In this document: piece after piece, positions 36,557-45,472 of the stretch
Numbering within the stretch: the first letter of the stretch is position 1
Layout of the letters: each line of letters starts with the position of its first letter
From: an uncultured Methylococcaceae bacterium
GTDB taxonomy: Bacteria; Pseudomonadota; Gammaproteobacteria; Methylococcales; Methylococcaceae
Reading direction: 5' to 3'
DNA length: 56,245 nucleotides
NCBI GenBank assembly: GCA_903857165.1
Contig: CAIODU010000058.1
Coordinates: forward strand, 1-56,245
Position numbers and translations under genes: made by a program
Notes under the pieces: model-generated
Database searches by the model: none
What the model saw: the letters and a program-made list of their open reading frames with translations, nothing else
What the model was told of the DNA's origin: nothing

Positions 36557-36631
36557 GTATTTTTCCTCGCTCAGTGGGCAAACCAACCACTCTTTGCAGG
36601 TTAGCATATTACATCAGCCAGTCAAATGGCA

Positions 36632-37618
36632 CTATTTCAATTCAAATTTTGCTTTGAGGCAAATCAACGTAGAGCGGATTTGGCCCCAAAACCCAAATTG
36701 ACTGTCAGGTACACAGCCTTGCCCTGCATAAAACCCGACCGAGAAAGTACCCGCAATCGCAATAATAAATAACACTACGAGGCCCAGCTTGACAATGAAC
36801 GCCCGTCGCTGACTGCCCCGTGTTGCAGTGAGTGCGGGGTCGGCGCCGAAATCGCAGGCAATTATTGCCAGGGTCGCATTATCCTGATGGGTTAGGTTTT
36901 TGGCTGAAACTTCTCGTATGATGTCCTCACAGGCAAGGTTTGGGTCGCCACTTAGGCAATCCACCATTTCGTCCTTGGTAAGCGTGTCATAGACCCCATC
37001 GGAGCAAAGCAATAGCCAATCCTTCGGATGAAGTCTGAATCCGCGTATGGAGCAGTCGATTTCCCCTATGTCCGCTAGCCCTAAAAAACTGGTCAAACCT
37101 TGCAATTGCCGGTCGTTTTCCCAAAGGAAGTCCAAAGGAATGCCCTGTATCTGCCCGTTGAGCAGTTGGTTGCCATAGTTGCTGTCAGTGGTGACTTGAA
37201 CCCACCTGGGACGGCGAAACAAAAAAATGCGGCTGTCACCTGTGCCGATCCAATGTAACGAATGGCTCGCCGGATGGACGGCCGCCGCAATCAAAGTGGT
37301 TCCACAATTCCCGGTTTCACCCGCTTCTTCGGCGAAAGCGCATACCGCGCGGTTAGCCGCGTCGAAGGCTTGGCGCAGTGCGTCGGGTATGGAGAGATGT
37401 TCGGGTTTGGACATGTAACAGTGTAAAAACGCCCTCACTGCGATCCGGCTGGCATCCCCGCCATGGGCATGCCCCCCCATCCCGTCTGCGACCACTGCGG
37501 CCACGCCACCGTGACGGACAAAGCTTTCGTCATCCTTGTCGGTAAATCCGAAAGCATCCTGTTGCTCGGTTCGGGAACCGATGATTTGGGCGTTGCCTAC
37601 CCGAAGCCCGGTAGTCAT
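36632..37618 (-). CDS. PP2C-type Ser/Thr phosphatase with C-terminal membrane anchor
   Basis: 328 residues. PPM domain motifs in order: SRTEQQDAFGF, VVADGMGGHAHGGDASR (metal-binding Asp and Gly), TGNCGTTLIAA, WIGTGDSRIFLF, LLLCSDGVYDTLTKDEM and HQDNATLAIIACDF (metal-binding Asp). It ends with a membrane segment VKLGLVVLFIIAIAGTFSVGFYAG and a short periplasmic tail. It removes phosphate from Ser/Thr with Mn or Mg. It is directly downstream of the kinase gene (96 nt), so it probably reverses that kinase, and directly upstream of soxC. Confidence 0.9.
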   Translation of the reverse strand: MTTGLRVGNAQIIGSRTEQQDAFGFTDKDDESFVRHGGVAAVVADGMGGHAHGGDASRIAVRAFLHCYMSKPEHLSIPDALRQAFDAANRAVCAFAEEAGETGNCGTTLIAAAVHPASHSLHWIGTGDSRIFLFRRPRWVQVTTDSNYGNQLLNGQIQGIPLDFLWENDRQLQGLTSFLGLADIGEIDCSIRGFRLHPKDWLLLCSDGVYDTLTKDEMVDCLSGDPNLACEDIIREVSAKNLTHQDNATLAIIACDFGADPALTATRGSQRRAFIVKLGLVVLFIIAIAGTFSVGFYAGQGCVPDSQFGFWGQIRSTLICLKAKFELK

Positions 37619-37714
37619 GGCCTGTCCCAGTCAACGCGGTGTTCGGTTCTCCCCAGCACGATCAAACCCCCTTTCTGCAGAAGGAAGCTCACTGAAATTG
37701 GTACTCCATGTGGA

Positions 37715-40282
37715 TTATCGAAGGCCATGAAATGCACCTGCATTAGTCAATATATCCATGGTTTTTTTATCGCCGTTGACTATGCTGTAGACAATTGCTT
37801 TATTGCCATTGCCATCTTCTGCATTTATGTCCGCACCGTTCTTTAATAAAAAAGCAGCTATCTCACTCTGCCTGTGTTTGACGGCTTGAATCAAGGGGTA
37901 GCTACCCATTTCACTTTTGTTTACATCTGCGCCTTTGTTGAGTAGGCGTTGCACTGCTTGAATGTCCCCTGCGGCCACCGCGGCGGACAAGCTGCCATAG
38001 GCTCTCTGTTTAAGGTCGGATGTGTAATTTCCATTTAACCAGGCATTTGAATTATTCAAACTTTCATTCAAGTCGGTAACGGGTAGTTCAGAACCGTCTT
38101 TTTCCGTCAATGGGTTTCCCTGTTGCCGGGCAAGGGCTTTCAATGCAGCATCTACACTGGATTTGAAAATCTCATTGAGTGGCTGGATTTCAAGTGCTTG
38201 CTTATAAAGCTGCAATGCCTCTTGCTTTCTTTCATTGGACAAGGAATAAATATTGCCAAGTTCGTAATAATAGAGCGCGTCATCACTTGATTTCGGTCGG
38301 TTAAATTTGGAACGAAGGGCAATGACTTTAAGCAATGCCTGCTCGGCGGCCCCCCTCTTTTTCAGTTTGATATAAGTCTTGGCTAAATAGCCGAGAACAT
38401 AATCATTGTCTTCCGGTTTCAACCTAAAGTATGTTTCAAAAGCTGGCTGGGCCAAAGAAAATTGGGCAAGTTCGAAATTGGCGAGGCCAAAAGCCAGCCA
38501 TGCGTCCGGGTTGAGTCTATCCAAGCCGCTCCATTTTTTTGAGTGTTGCAATAGCGCTGGCCAATCAGCGTTTTTAAGCAATTCATCGGATATTTGTTTG
38601 TATTGGCTAGCATCATAGGAAGGCTTGACCTCCGTGTTTTCGTTGGGTAATTCATCGCTTTGATATTGCTTTTCTTGCACAGATGAAAGCTTGGTGGGTG
38701 GATTCGGTGTGCGGTTTACATTTCCATCGGTCTTGGTGGACACCCAAGTGTAAAATTGTCCGTGTGAATAGATGGCGACTAAGGAAATGAAAAAATATAC
38801 CATGGGAATGCGGAGGTTTACATCTCCGGCTGAGGCCAAACGGGATAATTTTAAGGGATGCAAACGACTGCCAGGGAACTTTTGCTCAATTTTGGATATT
38901 CTGTGCGAGATGTTAAGAAAATACAGCGCATTGCCATAACAGCCAATGGCAAAGGAAAGGACGAGCCAACACCATAATCCAGTCATCTTGCTATCGGCGA
39001 GTGTCATTGACACAATCGGCATGAGGAAAAATAATACACCAAAACCAAAGATTCCCCGATAAAGCAACCAGAAAGCATTGAAGATAAAACCGGCGGCGTT
39101 CCAAGTTGGTTTTAACAGTTCGCCCCAATTCAAATCGAACTTGGCAAACCTAGTCAGATAGTAGGTGGCGTTTCTCCTGCCAAGCGCGGCTTTAAAATAA
39201 GGGGACAGTGAGATCGCCTGTTCTTGGGCTTCGGGTTGCGTGTTTTGGGGTTTGGGAGCCTTGTTCTTCTCTTCCGGGCTGATCCCTTTAACGATAGGGA
39301 TTCTGTTTTCTTTGGCCTGCACAAGGGCATCCATGAATTCAGCAACCGTTGATGGACGGGCTTCCCTGTTCATTGCCATCGCTTGCATGACTATATTGGA
39401 CACTGCGGGGGAAATGCCTGGAACCAGTTTGGCGGGGGATTGTAAGGTGTCTTGCTCCGCCCGCTCGGTTGCCTCCTTTGGAACCACGCCGGTTATCATA
39501 TGATAGAGTGTCGCACCGCAGGCATAGATGTCCGTCCAAGGCCCTTGTTGTCCTTTGCGATGATATTGCTCGAAGGGGGCATATCCTGGTGTCATCAGCA
39601 CCGTCATACTACGTGTGCGCTCGCCCACGACCATGCGCGCCGAACCAAAGTCCAGGAGGATGGGGATGCCCGATTTAGTCAGGTATACGTTCTGCGGCTT
39701 GATATCCCTGTGTAGAAAGCCTTTGGCATGGACTTCGCGCAATCCGTCCAATAACGGTAACATGATGGAGATCGCGACATTTTCCGGTAGGCGACCGCCC
39801 TTATGTTCCAAATGCGCGGCGAGGGTGGTCCCTTCGTAGAAATTCATGACCAGATAGGCTGTGCCGTTTTCTTCCAGCACATTGCGTACACGGACTATAT
39901 TCTCATGGTCGAATTTGGCCAAGGTGCGCGCTTCCTTGAGGAAGAGTTCAAGGCCTATGAGGAATAATGCTTGGTCATCCCTGGAGTGGGCGGTGATGGT
40001 AAGGTGGTTGCTGTCGCGGCCCGCCAGTTCCCTGGGGAGGTATTCCTTTATGGCGACAGGTGTTTCCAAATGCATGTCCCAAGCGAGGTAGGTGATGCCG
40101 AAACCGCCGAGCTTGCCAAGGATGCTGCCAATCAAATACTGTTTGTTCAATACCGTGCGATGCGGCAATACCAACACCCCGCGCGGCACACTTTCATCGT
40201 AGCCGCAGCTAGGGCAAACGGCACTATCCCCTTTGTCAGCGAAGCAGCCGGGGCAGAGGTTAAGGAAGGGCAGGGCGGACAT
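37715..40282 (-). CDS. Zinc-ribbon Ser/Thr protein kinase with membrane, TPR and ankyrin domains
   Basis: 855 residues. N-terminal zinc ribbon with Cys10, Cys13, Cys23 and Cys26; kinase domain with GKLGGFGITYLAWD (loop), Lys79 in PVAIKEYLP, catalytic HRD at 191-193 in LHRDIKPQNVYL, DFG at 211-213, and activation loop MTVLMTPGYAPFEQY. Then a region around residues 375-500 with several membrane segments (FNAFWLLYRGIFGFGVLFF, LVLSFAIGCYGNALYFL and a later MVYFFISLVAIYS) that resembles a DUF2628-like integral domain. The C-terminal third is TPR-like (AWLAFGLANFELAQFSL, AFETYFRLKPED) followed by two or three ankyrin repeats (AVAAGDIQAVQRLLNKGADVN, LIQAVKHRQSEIAAFLLKNG). The kinase is cytoplasmic and the repeats may face outside. 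Catalytic residues are intact. Confidence 0.9.
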   Translation of the reverse strand: MSALPFLNLCPGCFADKGDSAVCPSCGYDESVPRGVLVLPHRTVLNKQYLIGSILGKLGGFGITYLAWDMHLETPVAIKEYLPRELAGRDSNHLTITAHSRDDQALFLIGLELFLKEARTLAKFDHENIVRVRNVLEENGTAYLVMNFYEGTTLAAHLEHKGGRLPENVAISIMLPLLDGLREVHAKGFLHRDIKPQNVYLTKSGIPILLDFGSARMVVGERTRSMTVLMTPGYAPFEQYHRKGQQGPWTDIYACGATLYHMITGVVPKEATERAEQDTLQSPAKLVPGISPAVSNIVMQAMAMNREARPSTVAEFMDALVQAKENRIPIVKGISPEEKNKAPKPQNTQPEAQEQAISLSPYFKAALGRRNATYYLTRFAKFDLNWGELLKPTWNAAGFIFNAFWLLYRGIFGFGVLFFLMPIVSMTLADSKMTGLWCWLVLSFAIGCYGNALYFLNISHRISKIEQKFPGSRLHPLKLSRLASAGDVNLRIPMVYFFISLVAIYSHGQFYTWVSTKTDGNVNRTPNPPTKLSSVQEKQYQSDELPNENTEVKPSYDASQYKQISDELLKNADWPALLQHSKKWSGLDRLNPDAWLAFGLANFELAQFSLAQPAFETYFRLKPEDNDYVLGYLAKTYIKLKKRGAAEQALLKVIALRSKFNRPKSSDDALYYYELGNIYSLSNERKQEALQLYKQALEIQPLNEIFKSSVDAALKALARQQGNPLTEKDGSELPVTDLNESLNNSNAWLNGNYTSDLKQRAYGSLSAAVAAGDIQAVQRLLNKGADVNKSEMGSYPLIQAVKHRQSEIAAFLLKNGADINAEDGNGNKAIVYSIVNGDKKTMDILTNAGAFHGLR

Positions 40283-40353
40283 GGCAGGGGGAAAGTTAAT
40301 TTATTTTGTCAGGAGGCCGTTCAAAGCGTTGAACACACGGACATGAATTCTGC

Positions 40354-40944
40354 CTAGCCATCGGTTGCCTGCCCGGCGAACTTGTCCCATTGGAATTGTT
40401 CGCCGCAAAAGGGTACAAAAAGCAGTTTAGTCTGTCCGAGTTCTATCACATCAAACGGCTTTAGGGGCACCGGGGCGGCTACTTCATCGTCGTTTAAATA
40501 GACAATTCCACGACTTTCACCTGGCGTCAGCAAAAATGAGTTTTTGCGCGGGTTATAGCTGATATAGGCGTGCTTTTCCCTTGAAATGGTGTCGTCCCCA
40601 CTAATGCAGATATCCATATTGGCTGCGCGGCCGATGGCATTGCGTTCGCTTCTGATGCGAAAATCCCGCCCTTTATCGCCCCCTCCTATGCAAACCAACC
40701 AACCCACCACCGGATCCATGCCTATCTTCTGGCAAAACACGCCCACGGTCACACCGGGTTCGCCGCCAGAACGTGGGTTTTGATTTTGGCGGACGGTCTG
40801 CCCTTCCGGGGTTGCGGGTGATGGTTGCAGGACATGGTGAATCACCGTGGCGTGGATGTCCACGTCCTGAATTCCGCACGAAGGACACGTCGAATATTTG
40901 CTGGAATCGAAATAATGTCCGTTTTCGCAGCGTTTCATACTCAT
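40354..40944 (-). CDS. Zinc-ribbon FHA-domain protein
   Basis: 196 residues from ATG 40944, with GGAG about 10 nt upstream and only 2 nt after the preceding phosphatase stop; a TTG at 40950 is the alternative. The N-terminus is a zinc ribbon (RCENGHYFDSSKYSTCPSCG). After a linker there is GWLVCIGGGDKGRDFRIRSERNAIGRAANMDI, then SREKHAYISYNPRKNSFLLTP and a closing VIELGQTKLLFVPF, an FHA domain. FHA domains bind phosphothreonine peptides, so the protein is a phospho-reader, probably of the neighbouring kinase. The matching zinc ribbon on reader and kinase is notable. Seventy-one nt upstream of the kinase. Confidence 0.85.
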   Translation of the reverse strand: MSMKRCENGHYFDSSKYSTCPSCGIQDVDIHATVIHHVLQPSPATPEGQTVRQNQNPRSGGEPGVTVGVFCQKIGMDPVVGWLVCIGGGDKGRDFRIRSERNAIGRAANMDICISGDDTISREKHAYISYNPRKNSFLLTPGESRGIVYLNDDEVAAPVPLKPFDVIELGQTKLLFVPFCGEQFQWDKFAGQATDG

Positions 40945-40946
40945 CT

Positions 40947-41690
40947 TCAATCTCCATCAAAATCAGCAAGCAGTGCGATCGCACTGTAATTATCGTGGCC
41001 CTGGGGGGCAAGCTTCAGTAGCCGCAGTTCCATGCGGTCAAGCCAATCGCGCAAATTCAAACTTTTGCACCAGTCAAGCAACATTTCCAACTCGGTGACA
41101 TGTTCCCAAAAACCATCGGTACAGATCAGGAAAACGTCCCCCCTTAGTATAACAAAAGGATTTTCCAAAACACTGGGCAGAAATTTTTCCGGCGAGCCTA
41201 GGCACCGGAGCAGTCGGTTGCGGTCTTCGTGCCCCCTGATTTCATCGCTGCCAATCTCACCCGCATTGACCAACGCTTGAGGGACGCTGTGATCCTTGGT
41301 TTGAAAAGCCACATCGCCGTCCCGAAAAACATACACCCTGACATCGCCCGCATGCGCCCAATGTGCGATAAGGCCGTCACTGCAAAAAACAGCGATTGCC
41401 GTGCGCATATTGCCATCGGTCAGTGTGTTGGACTGATGGGTAAGAATGTCACGATGCGCACTTTCAACACAGTGAAATAGCGAACTGGACGAAATCGCGG
41501 GACTGGCGGCGAAAGTGGTCAGGATCGTATCAACTGCCAGCCGGGAAGCTGTTTCCCCGCCGCCGTGGCCACCCAAACCATCCGCGACCACCCAACACCC
41601 CAAACCATCCGAAAGCAGGCGGACGCCAACGCAGTCTTCATTTTCCTCCCTGCCGCCCGTTTTGGACAGTGTGGCATAAAACAATTTCAT
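40947..41690 (-). CDS. Soluble PP2C-type Ser/Thr phosphatase
   Basis: 247 residues, no membrane segment. PPM motifs: SKTGGREENEDCVGV, WVVADGLGGHGGGETASR, MRTAIAVFCSDG, WAHAGDVRVYVFRDG, FLICTDGFWEHVTELEM and GHDNYSAIALLADFD. It resembles the phosphatase found with FHA and kinase genes in type VI secretion loci (PppA/Stp1), but no secretion gene is here. It overlaps the upstream FHA gene by 4 nt (ATGA) and abuts the zinc-ribbon FHA gene, so translation is coupled. The second phosphatase of this cluster is membrane-anchored, suggesting different sites of action. Confidence 0.9.
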   Translation of the reverse strand: MKLFYATLSKTGGREENEDCVGVRLLSDGLGCWVVADGLGGHGGGETASRLAVDTILTTFAASPAISSSSLFHCVESAHRDILTHQSNTLTDGNMRTAIAVFCSDGLIAHWAHAGDVRVYVFRDGDVAFQTKDHSVPQALVNAGEIGSDEIRGHEDRNRLLRCLGSPEKFLPSVLENPFVILRGDVFLICTDGFWEHVTELEMLLDWCKSLNLRDWLDRMELRLLKLAPQGHDNYSAIALLADFDGD

Positions 41691-42202
41691 CGCGGTGCCT
41701 CGAAATTGACCTCAAACATATTTTCAGGAACGGACAGGAAAAAGCGTTGCCCCGCATTGAGCAATTCTGAACCGCCATTGGGCAAGCGTTCTCCGTTGAC
41801 GATGAAGGTACCGTTGGCTGAATTGCAATCGACCAAGAGAAAACATTGCGACCTGGCATGAAAGCGAATGATGCAGTGCCGTTTGCTGATACCCTGCATT
41901 TGCGCCGGGAACACCAACTGGCACAGTTTCGGGTCTCGTCCGATGAGAACGGGTTCTTCGGTCAATTCGATGAGGCTGCCGTGGAATTCACCGCTGATGC
42001 CGCGAAGCACGGGTCGTGGAAGGGATGCTGCGCCAGGTTGCCGCAGTGGGGGCGCAGTGGCGGTCAAGCCTGGTCGATGCCGTTCAATCAGCAGCCAAGT
42101 CACGCCAACGAGGGCGGCTAGACCCAAGACGGTGGGTATCAACCAATCATCGGTCAGGCTTCTGCCTAACTGACCGAACCATTCAAGGGTGAAAGACGGC
42201 AT
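41687..42202 (-). CDS. Membrane-anchored FHA-domain protein
   Basis: 171 residues from ATG 42202. An N-terminal membrane helix (WLIPTVLGLAALVGVTWLLI) leads to a Pro-rich linker and a C-terminal FHA domain: ELTEEPVLIGRDPKLCQLVF, QGISKRHCIIRF (the conserved Arg-Ser/Lys-His turn), FLLVDCNSANGTFIVNGERL and AGQRFFLSV. It is the membrane-bound phospho-reader of the module. The frame is open to 42451, but the upstream residues look non-coding, so the start at 42202 is preferred; its ribosome site is poor. First gene of the leftward run. Confidence 0.82.
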   Translation of the reverse strand: MPSFTLEWFGQLGRSLTDDWLIPTVLGLAALVGVTWLLIERHRPGLTATAPPLRQPGAASLPRPVLRGISGEFHGSLIELTEEPVLIGRDPKLCQLVFPAQMQGISKRHCIIRFHARSQCFLLVDCNSANGTFIVNGERLPNGGSELLNAGQRFFLSVPENMFEVNFEAPR

Positions 42203-42610
42203 GTTATCGCGAATTCCGGGTTGATTGAAAAAAGTGAAAATTTCATTGCCTACGGCGCATTCCCAAAGACACGATGCGGATCGAATTGAACCTATCGACC
42301 AGCAACCCGTGCGAGGGAGCCAGAGCAAAGCCGTTGAGTTAGTGTCACCTTGCATATAGGGTGGAAGTGGAGCAAAATCTCCCTCGTTCCGCGCCAAATT
42401 CGCAGGGTCGTCGACTGCCGATAAGGCATGAAGGCCAGCCTGCAAATACACGCGCTGCGTAACATCTGTGAGAAAATTGGAGATTATAATTTTAAATTCA
42501 CATCATAAACTCTCCAGCTTGGGAACAAACACACATTTTTTATTACGACCGGGGCAATTAGTCCCGTCCGGCCATGCGTCCATTCACGGGTGACCACAGA
42601 AGAGTATGTC
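42203..42610. promoter_or_regulatory. Divergent promoter region between the FHA module and chemotaxis genes
   Basis: 408 nt between divergent operons. No sigma28-type (TAAA-N15-GCCGATAA) or other strong promoter was found by eye. The minus-strand frame continuing upstream of the FHA gene shows no protein-like pattern. An AT-rich patch at 42480-42545 is the best place for promoters. Confidence 0.4.
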
Positions 42611-43096
42611 ATGCAAAACGATCAAACCCACTTTGCAAAAGGCGAAGTAGAATTCCTGACATTCACCATCGACGGGGAAGAGTACGGCATTGATATTCTT
42701 AAGGTGAAGGAAATCCGGGCTTACGAAAACGTCACCAAAATTGTCAATACCCCACCGTTCATCCTTGGTGTCATCAACCTACGCGGATACATCGTGCCGA
42801 TTGTGGACATGCGAGTCAAGTTCAACTTGAGGATTGAAGCTTACGACCAGTTCACGGTTGTAATTGTCCTCACCATCGCCGGGCGTTTGATCGGCATGGT
42901 GGTGGACGGGGTGTCCGACGTGGTTTCCCTTGCAACAGAGCAGATTCTCCCTGCGCCCAGACTGGGCGCAATCCAGGATGTCCGCTACGTCATCGGCATA
43001 GGTGCGATTGATGGTCGCATGATCCTGCTGATCGACTTGGAGCGTTGGCTGTCCGTGGAAGATATCGTCCAAATTGATAAGGCTGAACATCCATGA
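42611..43096 (+). CDS. cheW: Chemotaxis adaptor CheW
   Basis: 161 residues from ATG 42611, with AGAAGAG upstream; a GTG at 42590 is an alternative. It is a CheW SH3-like domain: EFLTFTIDGEEYGIDILKVKEIR, PPFILGVINLRGYIVPIVDMR (the family core), VVIVLTIAGRLIGMVVDGVSDVV and IGIGAIDGRMILLIDLERW. CheW links receptors to CheA. It is one of two similar CheW copies in the cluster; 81 nt separate it from the receptor gene. Confidence 0.95.
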   Translation: MQNDQTHFAKGEVEFLTFTIDGEEYGIDILKVKEIRAYENVTKIVNTPPFILGVINLRGYIVPIVDMRVKFNLRIEAYDQFTVVIVLTIAGRLIGMVVDGVSDVVSLATEQILPAPRLGAIQDVRYVIGIGAIDGRMILLIDLERWLSVEDIVQIDKAEHP

Positions 43097-43177
43097 GATG
43101 GTTATTTGTGGAAATCATTTTTCTGGCTTTAAAATGGCTTGGTGGGTTAATTGATCGGCTTTTTCTGGAGGATTGCT

Positions 43178-45415
43178 ATGAAAGTGGGTGTTAAATTATC
43201 AATTTTAGTCCTTTTGGCCATGCCTGGATTGATCGGACTGGTTAGCATAGGCCATTATCAGATAGAAGAAGTCTTCCGTGTGGCGAATTATTCCAACTCA
43301 AAGGCATTGCCTAGCGTCATTTTGTTGAATCAAGCATTGGATGAATTAGCCGATATCCGCTCGAAAACTTGGCAACTCATAAGCTATGCCGACAAGGGAA
43401 ATAGGGAGGGGATTGAAAAAAAGGTGGAAGAGTCAAGGAAAAAAATCGACGATCGGCTAAAACAGTATGAGCACGACTACATTGCCGACGATAAGGATAG
43501 GCAGTTATTGGCGGTTGACCAAAAAATCTTGGGTGAATATGACGTTCTTCGCGCCAAGATATTCGCACTTTCGGGTGCGGAAAAAAGCGAAGCGGCCCGT
43601 GATTTGCTGATGGCCAGCCAGGAAACCATCACCAAACTTTATGAGGCTTTCCATGCCCACGGGCAATACAATGTCGCGCTGGCACAGAACAGTTCGGTGA
43701 AAGCAGCTGAGATTGCAAGTGACTCCATCTGGGCCGCACTGACCATCGCCTCGCTCATACTCATCGTCATTGGTGTCGTCGGTCGGTTTACCACGCGTAG
43801 CATCATTGACAAATTAGGCTGCGAACCGAATGAAGCGGTTGAATTTGCCCGCAAAATAGCTGTCGGCGACCTGTCGTTTGCCATTGACACGCGCGGCAAG
43901 GCGCAAACCAGCCTGGCCGTGGCGGTTAAGAGCATCGTCGATAATGTCAAATCGATGATTGCCGACGCCACCTTACTTTCTGCCGCTGCGGTGGAAGGCA
44001 AATTGGCGATACGCGTCGATGCCAGCAAACACCAAGGCGACTACCGGAAGATCGTCGATGGATTCAACCAGATATTCGACGCGGTGATAGGGCCGCTGAA
44101 CGTAGCCGCCAACTATTTGGACAAAATTGCCAAAGGCGAAACGCCGCCGAAAATCACTGATCATTACGCCGGCGACTTCAATGCCGTCAAGGACAACCTC
44201 AACCTTTGCATCAACGCCATAGGGATCTTGGCGGAACAGATTGGTGTCATCATTCAGGCTGCCAATACTGGGCAACTCGGCATACGGGCGGATGCAGGGC
44301 GCACCCAAGGTGTGTATCGCAAGCTATTGGATGGAATCAATGATACGCTGGATGCCGTGGACAGCCCGATAGAAGAGGTTGTCCGTGTATTGGGCGCAAT
44401 GGCTACGGGCGATCTTACCGAAAGGATTCACCAGAATTATCAAGGCACTTTCGCCAAGCTATGCGACGATGCCAATACGACAGTCGATAATTTGGCGCAA
44501 AGCGTCACCACGATTAAGGAAGCCGCCGATGCCATCAACACGGTTTCCAGGGAAATAGCCATGGGCAATACGGATCTTTCGCAACGCACCGAGGAGCAGG
44601 CCGCAAGTCTGGAGGAAACTGCCACCAGCATGGAAGAATTGTCTTCCACCGTAAAACAGAACGCAGACAATGCCAAGCAGGCCAATCAAATGTCTGTGAT
44701 GGCTTCCGGTGTGGCAATGAAAGGCGGCAAATTGGTGCAGCAAGTAGTCGAAACAATGAATGATATCAATGAAAGCTCGCGTAAAATTGTCGATATCATC
44801 AGTGTCATCGACAGTATAGCCTTCCAAACCAACATCTTGGCATTGAATGCCGCCGTTGAGGCGGCCCGTGCCGGCGAACAGGGACGCGGCTTCGCAGTCG
44901 TGGCGAGCGAAGTGCGCAGTCTTGCGCAACGTTCAGCCGCTGCGGCCAAAGACATAAAATCGCTGATTGGGAATTCGGTGGACAAAGTCAAGCACGGTTC
45001 GAAACTGGTGGCGGAGGCCGGCCGCACCATGGATGAAATCGTCGCCTCGGTGAAGCGGGTCACCGACATAATGGGTGAAATCGCTTCCGCTTCCATGGAG
45101 CAAAGCAACGGCATCCAGCAGGTTAACCAAGCTATCAGCCAGATGGATGAAGTGACCCAGCAGAATGCGGCTTTGGTGGAACAGGCTGCGGCAGCCTCCG
45201 AATCATTGGAGGAGCAGGCGGAGCGATTGGCGATTTTGATGTCCCGTTTTCGTTTGAGCAATATCGGCGATATGCCGGTCGTCACCTTTCGCGCATCGGA
45301 TGTATCCAGGCCCAATGCCGCAAAAATGGTCGCCAAGGCCAAAACCACGGCTCCCCGAACGTTTACAACGGCCAAGATTCTGCCCAAGTTGGATGAAAAC
45401 TGGACCGAGTTTTAA
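43178..45415 (+). CDS. Methyl-accepting chemotaxis protein with tandem HAMP domains and CheR/CheB pentapeptide
   Basis: 745 residues from ATG 43178 (TGGAGG upstream). First membrane helix at the N-terminus (LSILVLLAMPGLIGLVSIG), a four-helix-bundle sensor domain, second helix SIWAALTIASLILIVIGVVG near residue 195. Then several HAMP-like repeats (AVEFARKIAVGDLSF, LDKIAKGETPPKITDHY, RVLGAMATGDLTERI). The signalling hairpin contains AFQTNILALNAAVEAARAGE and GFAVVASEVRSLAQRSAAAA. The C-terminus is ENWTEF: xWxxF pentapeptide that tethers CheR and CheB in enteric receptors. The ligand is not predictable. It shares a transcript with cheA. Confidence 0.93.
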   Translation: MKVGVKLSILVLLAMPGLIGLVSIGHYQIEEVFRVANYSNSKALPSVILLNQALDELADIRSKTWQLISYADKGNREGIEKKVEESRKKIDDRLKQYEHDYIADDKDRQLLAVDQKILGEYDVLRAKIFALSGAEKSEAARDLLMASQETITKLYEAFHAHGQYNVALAQNSSVKAAEIASDSIWAALTIASLILIVIGVVGRFTTRSIIDKLGCEPNEAVEFARKIAVGDLSFAIDTRGKAQTSLAVAVKSIVDNVKSMIADATLLSAAAVEGKLAIRVDASKHQGDYRKIVDGFNQIFDAVIGPLNVAANYLDKIAKGETPPKITDHYAGDFNAVKDNLNLCINAIGILAEQIGVIIQAANTGQLGIRADAGRTQGVYRKLLDGINDTLDAVDSPIEEVVRVLGAMATGDLTERIHQNYQGTFAKLCDDANTTVDNLAQSVTTIKEAADAINTVSREIAMGNTDLSQRTEEQAASLEETATSMEELSSTVKQNADNAKQANQMSVMASGVAMKGGKLVQQVVETMNDINESSRKIVDIISVIDSIAFQTNILALNAAVEAARAGEQGRGFAVVASEVRSLAQRSAAAAKDIKSLIGNSVDKVKHGSKLVAEAGRTMDEIVASVKRVTDIMGEIASASMEQSNGIQQVNQAISQMDEVTQQNAALVEQAAAASESLEEQAERLAILMSRFRLSNIGDMPVVTFRASDVSRPNAAKMVAKAKTTAPRTFTTAKILPKLDENWTEF

Positions 45416-45472
45416 GAAATTGGCAATGCCAACGAATAATCCTCCATCCGAACGAAGATTAAGGGGCAAGCA

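Noticed and set aside
40354-42202. Type VI secretion post-translational control locus
   Set aside because: FHA plus PP2C plus kinase recalls T6SS PppA/PpkA/Fha, but there are no tss or clp genes anywhere in the window.
42203-42451. N-terminal extension of the membrane FHA protein
   Set aside because: The 83 extra residues precede a good membrane anchor and have no protein-like pattern or ribosome site.
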